A stretch of 64,000 nucleotides of DNA. Source: Diphasiastrum complanatum. Taxonomy: Eukaryota > Streptophyta > Lycopodiopsida > Lycopodiales > Lycopodiaceae. The DNA is taken from the NCBI GenBank assembly GCA_029204225.1, contig MU832123.1, positions 1 to 64,000 on the forward strand, in the 5' to 3' direction. Both the position numbers and the translations under genes were made by a program. The notes beneath the pieces are model-generated. The model did no database searches. It was not told the origin of the DNA and worked only from the letters and a program-made list of their open reading frames with translations. Of this stretch, positions 10,243 through 21,149 are shown in pieces. How positions within the stretch are numbered: the first letter of the stretch is position 1; the number at the start of each line of letters is the position of its first letter.

Positions 10243-11868
10243 TCAACAAGCAATTAGGCTGCCATTCACTAGAGTGTCAAATCGTTTTCCATCCATATGT
10301 TCCAAAATAACTGCTCTATAGTTCATTATTTCTTTAACTTTGTACGGTCCTTCACCTGTAAACTTCAATTTACCTTTAATCAGATCCTTTTTGTGTAGTC
10401 GATGGACTTTTTCTATTGCCAAGGCATGAACTGTCATCAATCTGGTTTCACATAGTTTATGCAAAGCCGCATGACGCATTTGTAAGGATTTTCATCATCC
10501 AACCCTTCCGTTGCCGCTAAGCGTAGGGATGGTACTAAAATTCAATTCGCATAACTGCATCTTGACCATAGACAAGCTGGAACGACGTTTGATTCATACT
10601 CCCTTTGTAAGTTGTTCTGAATGCCCATAATGCTGAATAAAGCTTATGTTCCCAATCAAAACTACTTGCTTCAACTATTTTCGTCATAATGTTGCAAAGA
10701 ATCTTATTAGAAGATTTAGCCTGTTCATTACCCCTACTTAGTTGTTGATCTTGCATCTGCAACTCGAACTGCTTCTGCTTCAACCCATTTGGTCATATAA
10801 TAGATTGCAACAATGATATATCTGGCTTGAGATTCTCGTGTCGCAGGATAAATAGAACCAACATAGTCAAGGTCCCATTTCTCGAACGGTGCTTGCGATA
10901 TAACTGGATGTAAAGGTTCATAATTTTGTCATGTAGAATGACATGCTTGTTGACAAATGTCACATGACTGCATATAATTTTCTATATATTTATGAAGTGT
11001 AGGCCACCAATATCTGGATTGTAAAAGTTTGTGAATGGTGATATATGTTGAAAAATGACCTGCGCCCATTCCATCATGTGAAAACATGATAAATTCAAGT
11101 ACTTCATGCAACAAAACACATCTTCGCAAAATATTATCCATTCCTTGGGGATACAATTATCAGCAATCAATTGATAAGGTTGTGCCTTAAGAATAAATTG
11201 TCTCTTTTGTACTTTTGTCAAGGAATCATTGGGTTGGCCTAGCATCAGATATTCAACAATATCGGCTGCCCACTCAGATTCTACTTCAACATAGAACAAC
11301 GCAACATCTGGTACTTCATCATCCACTTCAGTATTAACTAATGTTGATTCAATCCTTGAAACATGATCAGCCAGATAGTGTTGTTTACCCTTTCAAAGCA
11401 CAAATCAAAAATCAAATTCGGTCAATAAAAGTAGCCATCTTGCAATACGCCCCGTGTTACATGTCTTGTTCACCAAATAAAGTAACAGCTGATGATCAGT
11501 ATAAAATGCAAAATGTGTTGCCAGTAGATAATGTCGAAACTTTTTAACAGAGAAAATCATGGCCATTGCTTTGCGTTTGGTTGTCGAATAATTCTTCTTA
11601 GGATCTGTAACTTGTCTGTTTGCAAACTTGATAGGATAATCCTTCTTATATTCACCTGGCTACGTTAAGACTGATCCAATTACATATTTTGATGTATCAG
11701 TATGAACTTGAAAGTCAATTGTCCAGATTGAAGCTCGTAGTATCGGAGTAGAAGCCAAAGCTTTTTTTAATTTTTCAAATGCTTCCAATGTCTCTACTGT
11801 CCAAATTGGTACAATAGTCAACTTGTATATAGGTCTTGCTAAATCCGCAAAGAATAGAATAAAAAAGT
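10243..11868 (-). pseudogene. Ty3/gypsy pol fragment: RT end, RNase H, integrase
   Basis: Read on the minus strand from 11868, the order is: the RT C-terminus (FADLARPIYKL, TLEAFEKLKKALASTPIL); RNase H (DFQVHTDTSKYVIGSVLT, then KNYSTTKRKAMAMIFSVKKF and FAFYTDHQLL); the integrase zinc-binding region with CDICQQ (about 10950); a degraded catalytic core with LYSALWAFRTTYKGS and FQLVYG (about 10600); and the integrase C-terminal segment with FTGEGPYKVKEI (about 10350). This RT-RH-INT order is diagnostic of Ty3/gypsy and distinct from copia. Multiple stops and frameshifts make it dead. Its 5' part (gag, protease, most of RT) is cut off at 11868, where the plus-strand ORF-X begins. Confidence 0.9.
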
Positions 11869-12955
11869 GGAGACATACAAAGTGGCCCTTCAGGGATTTC
11901 AAGGCCGCTTTGACAGGTTCAAAGGAGCAGCTTCAACCGAGTTGGCAAAGGCTAAAGAGACCATCACCAACTATGAAAAAGCAGTCGCTCGAGTGTTGGA
12001 AGCCAGACCGCAAATCCTCGTACTGGTCATGCCGCAATTCTCCTCTCCACGCCAAGAAGCCATACCAATGAATACAGGGGTTGATTCGAGCATGGACCAG
12101 GGGGAAGCTTCAGATATAGCAGACCAACCACCAACCTTTTTGGCAGTACAAACAGGTCCATCTTCAGCAAGGACAACACCTCTATTCGGAAGGCCCATCA
12201 ATGTCGAGGACCAGATCCAAACCTTCTTAAAGCAACATTTGCATGAGTCCTCGCGTGGTGGATGGGTTCTGAAGTTTAAGATCTCTGAGATCGAGGCCAG
12301 CAAAGAGTTGGACAAAATACCTGCATTGAGAGAGCAGCCGGCATGGAGAATCACAGTTTTTGAGAAAATTTCGGAATCAATTAGGAGTTACGGCGCCAGC
12401 CCTCGCCAATTGTGGGTAGATCCCTATTACGTGCCAATGCCACGAAGAAATAAATGGAAAGATTTGGGATTGGCTATGGACAAGATTGTCATCCATACGC
12501 CCAATTGGCTAATCATCCATCAGTCTTACAGTTGGACCATCTCAGTGGATTTCCACCGCGCCTTACAAGCCTATCAACGAGAGTATGTCCACTCTCCAGA
12601 TCCAACGGTGCGACAATCGGCAATATTTGCTAAAGATCTAACTCTGTTGGCGTCAGTGGCAACCAGATGGGACGATTGTCTCTCTCCTCTGGCATTCGAT
12701 CCAAATAAGCCGATGGTCTTAGAGCAAGTCAAAGATCAGTTGCCGGTTGCTCATTTATATTTTCGTGCGGCAATGATGGGTGGCTCCTAGGAATTACGCT
12801 TCACATCATGGACAACCTCCAAGTGGATTGCCGGAGCCCATTGTTGTTTCCTGTCACACAATTTGGATTTTAATACTGCACGTCTTGATTTTATGGAAAA
12901 GGTGCAACATCATTTAATCAAGATTCGGCGCGAAGCCAATAAAAGTCCCCAATAA
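11867..12955 (+). CDS. ORF-X: unidentified retrotransposon-associated protein, one in-frame stop
   Basis: A single frame of 362 codons runs from 11867 to TAA at 12953-12955, broken only by TAG at 12788-12790. The diverged copy at 55.4 kb has Trp at that position, so the stop is probably a TGG-to-TAG change. The first 50 residues form a short coiled coil. A Pro/Ser-rich linker follows, then a possibly globular region with EDQIQTFLKQHLHES, RRNKWKDLGLAMDKIVIH, DFHRALQAYQREYVHS and, at the end, FRAAMMGGS / TSKWIAGAHCCF. I see no RT, integrase, protease or zinc-knuckle motif and no clear membrane segment. The ORF ends about 50 bp before the LTR at 13006, the place where some plant LTR elements carry an extra ORF. 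The true start is uncertain because the left edge is a junction with gypsy pol. Function unknown. Confidence 0.55.
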
Positions 12956-12993
12956 CTGCATATTGCAGGCGTCGTGGGACCGCCACCAGTTTT

Positions 12994-13005
12994 GGTGGGG
13001 GATAC
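12994..13005 (+). other. Polypurine tract before LTR L1
   Basis: GGTGGGGGATAC lies directly before the LTR start TGTTGGAGGG. The same tract and spacing occur at 55670-55681 beside the second LTR. It would prime plus-strand DNA synthesis. Confidence 0.7.
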
Positions 13006-13760
13006 TGTTGGAGGGTTTGCGGATCTCAAGGCAACCCTAACCCTAGTTAATAAGTGAGAGGGATTTGGCACCCTACGTGTGTAAGTCCAAACATGATGAT
13101 CACACAATTATTTGATTGATTAGTTAAAAGTTAATAAAAGGACTTTAGGCCTTTTTGCGGGACTTTTAATATTTGCAGGGCCTAAATGTCAATTTAGTGA
13201 ATAAAAAGTTGGGTTTCCCTCCAATTTTGATGGTTCTCACACTTTTTTAAATTTGAATAAAAAGAGAGGCAAGATTGAACCAATAGGATTCAGAGGCCAG
13301 GGTCCTCCTCTCTACTATAAGAAGGGACCAACTCGAGTTGCTCCTCATGTTCATTTTCTCATTTAAATAAAGCAGATTGGTTCTCTTCAGAAATGGATTG
13401 ATGAATGTCCTTGCTCTCTATCACTTTTCCTCCATCTTTCATGCTTATTTGGATTTTGCTAATTGTTGGATCTGAGTGTTATTGGGATTGTATGTTATTA
13501 TACTTTTTATGAGAGAGAAAGGGAGAGAGAGAAAGAGTAAGCTATCTTTGTTGTGGATGTGTAGTGTTAAGGGATGTGTAGTGTTAAAGAGTAGGGTTAA
13601 TGGATGTAGAGATAGATGTGAATCCTCCATTCATGTTGAAATCTGAACTAAACTATCGCTCTCATGGGAACGAACCTACGCGTGACAACTAACTCCGTCT
13701 CTTTGATGCTAGATTGACTACATCTTGGATTCAGATTAGGCAAGGAAAGAAATCCACTAC
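13006..13760 (+). mobile_element. LTR L1 (3' LTR following ORF-X)
   Basis: The LTR begins TGTTGGAGGGTTTGCGGAT. A homologous copy at about 55682-56440 matches over its length. Both contain a TATA-like box (CTATAAGA near 13315; CTATAAAA in the other copy) and GCAGATTGGTTCTCTT downstream of it, consistent with U3, R and U5. Short GTGTTAAGGGATGTGTA repeats occur near 13570. The right end is set from where the two copies stop matching and is accurate only to about 30 bp. Confidence 0.75.
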
Positions 13761-13859
13761 AATATATGAAACAATAATTAAGTGAGAAACAAGCATCAAG
13801 TGTATGAAGCAATACACAGCATCAGAAGCTTATTAGAGATAGACATAGTAGATGCTTTT

Positions 13860-14312
13860 GCGTATCGATTCTTTGTATTGTTAGTAATAGGCTTATCACT
13901 TTTACAGATTGGATTAGCTTTGTGAAGCACGTGGTTTTGTCCGCTATTGTCTTGTGCTCACCTGTATTATTGACCTGTATATTTTGCTATACCTAATCTG
14001 ATTACAACTCTGTTATTCTGTATTCAGATTTGTATCAATATTGCTATGCTTTTCTACATTCTGTCTGACTTTCTTATTACTTAATCTGGTAGTCTTTTCT
14101 TCATGAATTATTATTAGTCTAGTTGTTCACGACTAATATTTAGTCTTGCCTTTCGCGACTAATTCACGACTGATTATCAGTCGAGCTCAGTCTAGCTCTT
14201 CGCGAATTATTCGCGATCAATCATTTGTCTAGTTATTTACGACAAATTGTATTTCTGATGTTTTTGATGCTTAATGTTTGGCTACATAATCAGATCGAAT
14301 GTGATTTCTATC
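13860..14312 (+). mobile_element. Fragment related to LTR B
   Basis: Phrases such as TTCGCGACTAATT, TTTGATGCTTAATGTTTGGC, CTACATAATCA and ATGTGATTTCTATC match the order found in the element-B LTR at 38.72-38.83 kb in the same orientation. The fragment runs straight into integrase coding sequence at about 14313, so a deletion has removed the interval between LTR and integrase. Confidence 0.55.
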
Positions 14313-14935
14313 TCTGGCAAGACACCCCATGAGGTGTGGATAGTCTCTAAGCCTTCTGTGAAAAACCTAAGAGTGTTCGGATGCATTGCCTATGCACAGG
14401 TCCCGAAAGACACGAGGAAGAAATTTGACTTCCAAGGTCTCAAGACCATCTTGATTGGATATACTTCATCTAATAATACATATAAGTTGTATGATCTTGA
14501 TACCTAGCAAATCTTGTGCACCTGGGATACAATCTTTATCGAGGATCAGTTCGTCGACATCAAAGACAAAGATATTGTTCCAGGAGAACCTTCATCACCT
14601 GCTATTGACACGACAATCAGAGCTTTGGGCTCAGGCATGTCCATTGTCGACCCACTATTTGACAATAAAAAAGAAGATGTTGCTGCTACCCAGCAACAAG
14701 TCCCCTAGAGTGGTTCATCAGTCAATTCCTTCCATAAGATCAAGCCGAGTGCGCACACAGCCCAAAGGAATACTCCTGAGTCTGCATGTCTTTTGATATA
14801 GGAACCGACAACAGTCGAAGAGGCACTCAACCAACCAGACTCTGATCTCTGGAGAGAAGCTATGGACAGAGAGTATTTCTCTCTAATCAAGAACCAGACA
14901 TGGTCATTAGTCGAAGCTCCTATTGGCTGCAACTA
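14313..14935 (+). pseudogene. Ty1/copia integrase C-terminus to RT start (fragment C)
   Basis: The frame opens with KTPHEVWIVSKPSVKNLRVF and GCIAYAQVPKDTRKKFDFQG, the conserved integrase C-terminal block, then ILIGYTSSNNTYKLYD, a stop, and the linker with WDTIFIEDQF. After further stops it reaches the RT N-terminal block TVEEALNQPDSDLWREAMD and SLIKNQTWSLVEAPIGC. There it ends at about 14935. No catalytic RT motif remains. A fragment of a longer dead element. Confidence 0.88.
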
Positions 14936-15595
14936 GCTTTGAAACAAGCTATCAAGCATGAAATTTGGATCTAACTTGGAAGTTTCCGTCGTCTGACCTT
15001 CTCGTGCTGGATCACAAAAGATTCTCGTTCACAAATCTTTCGTGTTCATGTCTTCTCGTCAAGATGTTCGCGAACATTTCTGCTTCGTGTCTTTTGACTT
15101 TCGTGTTCGCGAACATCTTCGTCAGACAGAGGGTTGAAAGCTAGCAAGACTTTGTGAACAGAAACATTTTGTTTCTTCATTCTCAACCTTCCTACAGGGT
15201 AAACACTTGAAGAACCTCTATTTCCTTCTCACTGCAGACTCCTTGCAATGGCTCTTGGGGTATAGCCTCTAGGCTCATCATGAAAAGTGATACAGAGTCT
15301 TGATGGCCTTCACTGGGTTTCTTCGTTGATTTCGCTAGTCTCTTGATCGGGATATCGTCTTCATCGAAGAATGTATTTACGACAGACCTTCGCTTTGGCG
15401 ATCAATAGATGTGACATCAAACTCTAGACAATCTATCATAGCTAAGGCTTCGGTCCAGTTCACTACACTTGAAAATCATCACATATGACAATTCTCCTCC
15501 AACGACATCCGTAATCTGACTCCTCGTCAGAATGGATTGTAGTGGTAGAGTTGGCAAACATGGTTTTGTGATCTAGGCATCAGGATTGATCTTAA
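14936..15595. other. No gene; LTR-like sequence with TGTTCGCGAACA palindromes
   Basis: Two copies of the palindrome TGTTCGCGAACA lie near 15065-15076 and 15104-15115 amid CTTCGTGT repeats. The palindrome recalls the TCGCGA motifs in other LTRs of the window. No coding sequence was recognised. Confidence 0.4.
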
Positions 15596-17883
15596 CTACA
15601 GAATCGCAATTCTGCAAAATGATACGATTTTGTACCCAGTTTGAAGTGCTTGTGACGTTCTGAGCCAAGTTCTACCTAGTAGGACACTATTGGATTGGGG
15701 AGATTCGGGCAAGTCCAAGACTACAAAATCTAGCATGAAACGGATTCCTAGAATAACTTGGAGGAGATGATGTTCGCTCATGATCATCCATTGACTATGG
15801 CCGATTCTCGTGGAAACCCCTGATGTGTGATAGGGATAGTTACATTTTTGGCATCTTTTTCTCATTCTACCCCTACTTGGTGGACTGGTTGTGATCCCTC
15901 TGCTTCTACATCTGGCACCAAATTGATAGGGTACGTTTCTGTTATATCATTACCTGGTCCATCTATGTACATTTTCAATCCTTCCCAGAGGGTCGGATGT
16001 GTTTCGAGTAGGGTGCCTAATGGTATTCGGACATCGCCTCTCAATAGATCTCTCAGTGGATCGACTAAAACATTTGTATGGTCTTTTTTGTCTCTTTGCT
16101 ATGAAAAGAGATCTCCATACTAGAATGCTCGTGTGCATCCTGTCCTATTTCACGGGTGAACTACAGCAATCCTGGATTTACAAGAGAGCAGGGGAGGAGC
16201 GTCATTTTCACCATCGGGTGATGTTTGTCTTGCTCTCGAGCTGCTCTCTGGCTTGATCTAAGGCTTGGGCTTCTTTTACCCACTCCTTCATACGTCTAGA
16301 ATTCCCTTGTTCAACGATGGGATTTGGGTACTCACCTACGTAAAGAGAACCAGATGATCCACCAGCAGGTCCGATAGTGGCGATTGTGGTTGGTTCTTTC
16401 TCTAATCTTTTCTGCGCTATGGTCTGGATGAATATTGACATCGTAGATGCCTTGGGTTCTCCTAGTACACTCATTGGGACATAAAACTCCCCTTATTTCT
16501 CCTTTCTCAATGGACATGTCAGATATGGATGTTCGTACCCACAATCATGGCAAGGTGATACAAAAGTGCCTTGAGGCTTGTTACGGCACTTGACAATCCT
16601 ATGGTTCTCTCCACATCCATAACATTTTATGGAAAATCTGAATCCTGTACCTCCAAGCTGGTTCACGTAGATCAATATTAAATCACCATTTGTTCCGTCT
16701 ATGAAATGCACTGGGACTGAGTTCGGTGCTTCTTCCTCGGGATAGTAGAGTTCATCGGTCACTTCGACCATGTTCAACTATTGTGAGCAGCTGGTTGTGG
16801 GTTCCTCACTACTAATCCTTGGGTTCTCCGGGGAATAGGTGGTAGCCCCAATCTAGGTGGTGGTTGGAGTAAGGCACCTTGTCTTTGTGCCAGTGGGGAC
16901 GAGATTTGGTGCTGGCGTGCTGCTTGGTTTCAGAGGTTGTATTGATAGTTTGTTGTGTCATTATTGCTCATATTACAGATATGGCAATAACGTGCGGATT
17001 ACCTCTGTCTTAGCTATGGACATTCATTTTCCGTGCGGTTACCTGTGCACTGTGGACACCAAGTGGAATCTCTCCTTGGATATGTGTGGGTAGGTCCTTC
17101 TAGTAAGCCTTTAAGCTTCTAATCTATAGTCGCGGTAAGGTCGTGGTGAGCTTTCTAAACAGCCCATTGCTTTGGGTGTGCAACTTCTCTATGGCAGATA
17201 TAATGGAATCAACACTATTGGACATAGAGGTAGAAGCATTATTGTGTAGCTTATCCCATCATTGACTCTCTTGATGGCATCAGCGCAAGCTACTTAAAAA
17301 GACACGTACTTGTCTCTTCGTCTCATTTGCTGCCTGATTTCCTTGGGTAGTCATGCCATGAACCATGTCAGAACGTTGTGTTCTGAGACACTATTAGGCT
17401 CGCATCCACCGCACAATCTCCTGATTTGTTCGATATAATCTCGCAGGGATTCGTTTTTCTTATCCATGCGGATACATCCTAATTGCAGAAAGGGATCGAA
17501 GAGGAAGCGGGTGGTTTTGAAATGGGTGATGAACTCCAATCGTCTCATTCTTTTTGTTCAATATTGAAATACCAATCTTTCTTGATATTTGTTAGGCACA
17601 GATTGAAGTATCTTAACAGCTCTTGCAGATTGTCGTCTCCATAGGCTCTACAAGCATAAGTGTAGATCTGCAGGAATTGTCGCAGATCTCCCTTTCCATC
17701 AAACCTTGGGAGGTCGATTTTGGAGAAGTTTCGGACTGCATGAGGTACAAAGCGCCTTGGATTGTTTATCAATGGTGGATCTACGTCAATGTGTTCGTGA
17801 TGTATTTCGATAGGTACATTAACAAACTCCTCAAGATCAAGGGGATCCAGGGTCGATAATCTCCTACCAGATATGAGATACAT
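15596..17883 (-). pseudogene. Ty3/gypsy-like gag-protease remnant
   Basis: Read on the minus strand from 17883: an N-terminal segment ending in KIDLPRFDGKGDLRQFLQIY and a retrotransposon Gag-like core (RRLEFITHFKTTRFLFDP, then NESLRDYIEQIRRLC) at 17883-17351; a badly decayed stretch; and two zinc knuckles at about 16510-16630, CYGCGENHRIVKC and CHDCGYEHPYLTC, both C-x2-C-x3-H-x4-C rather than the usual x4 spacing. Further on (15865-15596) is a segment with MLDFVVLDLPES and LLGRTWLRTSQA that resembles the end of a retroviral-type aspartic protease. Stops and frameshifts occur throughout. No RT was found in the adjoining sequence. The gypsy-like assignment rests on the Gag core and protease tail. 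Confidence 0.7.
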
Positions 17884-18058
17884 ACACCGGAACTGGAGGT
17901 GAGGCTATTTTTGGTCTTTTCCTTTTTCTTTTTCTCAGATATTTTTGTAGATCTTTTCTATATAAGGGTGATCAAAGAATGGATTTAAATGTGGATGAAA
18001 CCGAAATGAAATTAAACTCAGATCAAGATCAGATCGGGACCTAAACAAAATTAAATGG

Positions 18059-19238
18059 ATGAAAACATTAGAGGAGATTCTAATGTCAAGAGGGCCCTTT
18101 ATTAAGATGTTTTTTTTATTTATTTATAACCTTTTAAACTTTTTTTGGACCAATAGGAAAAGCACATGTGTACATTTACGTTACGTAGAAAATTTGCTTG
18201 GAGACTTGAAGTCATTGAAATGTATGTTCAATGTATCTCATGGAGCAAATTTGAAACATCCATGTCTATATTTCATGAAATCATCAAATGACATTTCAAG
18301 GAGTACAAGAGTTTCAAGAGATATTGAAAATCCCAATTGGAAACCAGTACTACCAATTCCTTTACAGAATGTTCACATTTGCACACTTCATGGAGAGGTG
18401 AGGATCATAGAGAAATTAATATACCTTCGTATTTGGTTTGCATGGAATACTGAGCCAGAGTTAGCATCAAAACAAGCAATAGCTCGATTAGAGGAAGTGT
18501 TGTCAAAAGTGGGCCTTCATAAAGGACTTTCGAGAAAAACAAGAAACGTATCCAGTAAACCTAGCATAGGAGGAGTCAAAGCTCGTTGATTTTTATCAAT
18601 TCATTCTAAAGAGTCGCCTAAGATCCAATACTCGATTTGGAAAGATGTTATTCCTGCAACACAAGACTTTGAAGATAAGGGAACAACAAGGGCAAAGAAG
18701 GTTGAAGTTTAAAAAAAGCTCAATAATATGGTTGAAGTGCTTAGAAAAGACAATACGCAAATGCACTCCTATTGGAGAAAATAGCAATAGAGTTTGTAGA
18801 TGCAGTTAGGATGGCTTGGGGCTTAGATCTCATTACCCACTACGTGGTAGGATACATTTGAACAATGTCTTACAATTTTATAATTTTAGTATAACTTGCT
18901 TGATAGATTCTAAATGCATATTTTTCTAACCAATGCATAAATATTTGATATTGCAGCACATACTAAGGCATCATGCATCATTTTTTGCAAAAAAGTAAGG
19001 CAGTTTGAGTATATGGTCCTTACAAGGAATGGAGAAATCACATTGGCAGGCAAGAGCAGCATTTCATCGAAATACACAACATGGCGGAACATCCTCAAAA
19101 GATAGTTACATCATTCAACTATTCCAATGGTTTTATAGACGGGCTCAAGTTCAATACACAACAAGATCAACTGAATATCAAAGATTCAAAAAAGCATGTA
19201 AATTTATAAGACAAAACTATATTGATGGCATTCAATAA
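18059..19238 (+). pseudogene. Orphan protein family with GMEKSH...RNTQHGG motif, two exons, decayed
   Basis: Exon 1 (18059 to about 18849) encodes PVLPIPLQNVHICTLHGEVR followed by KLIYLRIWFAWN, KQAIARLEEVLSKVGLHKGL, KPSIGGVKAR-stop-FL, then WKDVIPAT. After a frameshift near 18780 comes AIEFVDAVRMAWGLDLITHY. A probable phase-0 intron (GTAGGATAC...TTGCAG, about 18850-18956) joins THYV to HILRHHASFFAKK. After one stop come GSLSIWSLQGMEKSHWQARA, FHRNTQHGG and QLFQWFYRRAQ, to a stop at 19236-19238. The intact phrases around each stop indicate single-base damage. I recall similar uncharacterised proteins in repeat-rich genomes of distant eukaryotes, but cannot name the family or its activity; a transposon origin is possible. 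No known catalytic motif was seen. Confidence 0.55.
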
Positions 19239-19299
19239 AGATCAAAGACATGTGATAAAAAATTCCCAAATTTCACATACATTAAATGGAAAAGAGTAC

Positions 19300-21055
19300 A
19301 ATCATTTTTTGCATTGTCTCTAAGGACAATTTTTGATGTGTGGTCATGAAGGAACTTTTTCCTATCATACGGATCCAAAAATCAAGTGGATCTCCTTTTG
19401 CTCAGATCTGTATATCCTTATAGAATTGCCAGAGCAGATGATCTCATAGGAACATTTTCTGGCATGTAATTGAACACTTTAAGAGCAACATCTCTTTTGA
19501 CAAAAATGATTCTATATGTATTTTTTGGATATTTATGCCCCTGGGCAAAATAAGATAGGGCCTTGATGGCCATGATTAAGGTTCCGGCATTCACAAAAAA
19601 CCTTTCAAGAAGAATACAAATTTTGTTATTTACAAAATATTTCAAGTAATGAGCCAATGAGATGTCCTTCTGTCTCCTTCCTTGTCTCTCTCTCAATCCT
19701 CCATGTCTGCTAGCAAAGGCATCAACTTCAATGATTTCCTACAACACATAATCAAGTGTTAGCCAAATTAGCAGATCAATCATCAGTTACACGTTAAATA
19801 GTAAATGATTTTTGTGAGACAGTGTACTTACCAAATCCTCCTCGTCAGCTTGGATCACACCAGCCGCTTCTAAATTGTGACTAGCAATAATGGTCGATTG
19901 TTGGTTAGCTAGAATAGTATATATGGGAGCTGGCAGATACTTTTTCTGAAAAGCCAAAAACTTCTCCTCACTCGACATATTAGCCTCATGTGCCCTGCTC
20001 TCAGATAGCATCCTTTGAAGGGCATCTGTGCCACTTGCCCATTCTTCTTGGTCCTCATAGTCGATGCCATCTATGAGGCTGTCATCATCAAGTCAATAAA
20101 ATCATTAAATTCAGAAATCATCCCTGACATAAGAGATAATATCTCATCTTCTTTGAGATCCATTATGTCTCTGATGTCGCTAACGGACAAGAATGCAATA
20201 TCGTCCATATGGTACACAGGGATGTCCATCAGTGTTCTGCTCTAGTCAATCTCGCTCATGGTAGATAAGGGAGAGATAGACAAAGAACGGGCCTTGGCAG
20301 GATCATACTGATGTGCATGTCTGGCCTCCTCTACATCTCCTAAAACCTCATCAGTAATGGAAACCTCCGAAGCTACAAGAGTGGTAGGGGCAGACAAACC
20401 AATCATGGATGACCCAGAAGATTTTGCCTCATCAGGGATAAGAGCAGATATGAAAAACACAAAGGCCATACCCTCCTGAATGAAGTGATATACACGATTG
20501 TGTTCCTCACAGGGTATGACATGTTTAAATAGATCGATAAGTTTGGTAAACTTACGATTATGCCTTTGCTTGGCACTAGGCTGAGCATGAGTCAAATATG
20601 TGAAATGCACAAATCTTAGGCCATCCATAAGAAAGGGTACCTTGTTGTAAGCAGTCATAAAAATCCTTATACAGTTTGGGAAAAACTTCTCTGTGCTCAA
20701 TGACAAATCTCTCTATGTCAAACTGAAAATCAAAATAGGACAAAAAATGGGCCTGTCTATCGCTAACCCCAGCATCAACAAGGAAAGAACTAAGCGCTCT
20801 ATCATAGATTGTGTAGACGAGGAAGCCATATCGATATGAGGTGCCGATTAGCAAGGGGACCTAAAGGGTGTATTCCACAGCGCATGATGGCGATATACAA
20901 GGTACAGAATTCTGGATATTGGAACTCCCCACCAGGAGAGCAATGGTACTGTAGGGACGTCTGTTGGGTGCATGGTAGCGATATAGTATGCTTTGATTTT
21001 GAAGCATGTCAGTTTGCTGGACTCGATATGCAAAACTGAATTCTGAAAATGACAC
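19300..21055 (-). pseudogene. Unidentified long degenerate gene
   Basis: A coherent protein can be followed on the minus strand from about 21040 to 19400 across three or four frameshifts and a few stops. Recognisable stretches are VLHIESSKLTCFKIKAYYIA, LLSWWGVPISRILYLVYRHH, YGFLVYTIYDRALSSFLVDA, FLSYFDFQFDIERFVIEHRE and VFPKLYKDFYDCLQQ (20.7-21.0 kb). Then come KLIDLFKHVIPCEEHNRVYH and GMAFVFFISALIPDEAKSSG (20.4-20.6 kb), an acidic middle (EVLGDVEEARH), and finally YLKYFVNNKICILLERFF with DVALKVFNYMPENVP (19.4-19.6 kb). I recognise no family; the content is hydrophobic and aromatic in the first half. A TATA-like TATATATAAG lies at 21057-21066 just upstream, and a G-box-rich tandem repeat lies beyond it. 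It may be a dead host gene or an orphan transposon ORF. Confidence 0.45.
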
Positions 21056-21149
21056 TCTTATATATACTCTAATTCAGAGGATCTAAATTGTACACATGTT
21101 TCGGAAACGTGCGGTCAAAATAGTCGCACATGTGAGAAATGATGGCCAA

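Noticed and set aside
13640..13730. Possible tRNA or SINE box B (GGTTCGTTCCC on the minus strand) within LTR L
   Set aside because: A convincing box A and cloverleaf were not found, and both LTR copies carry it, so it is more likely plain LTR sequence.
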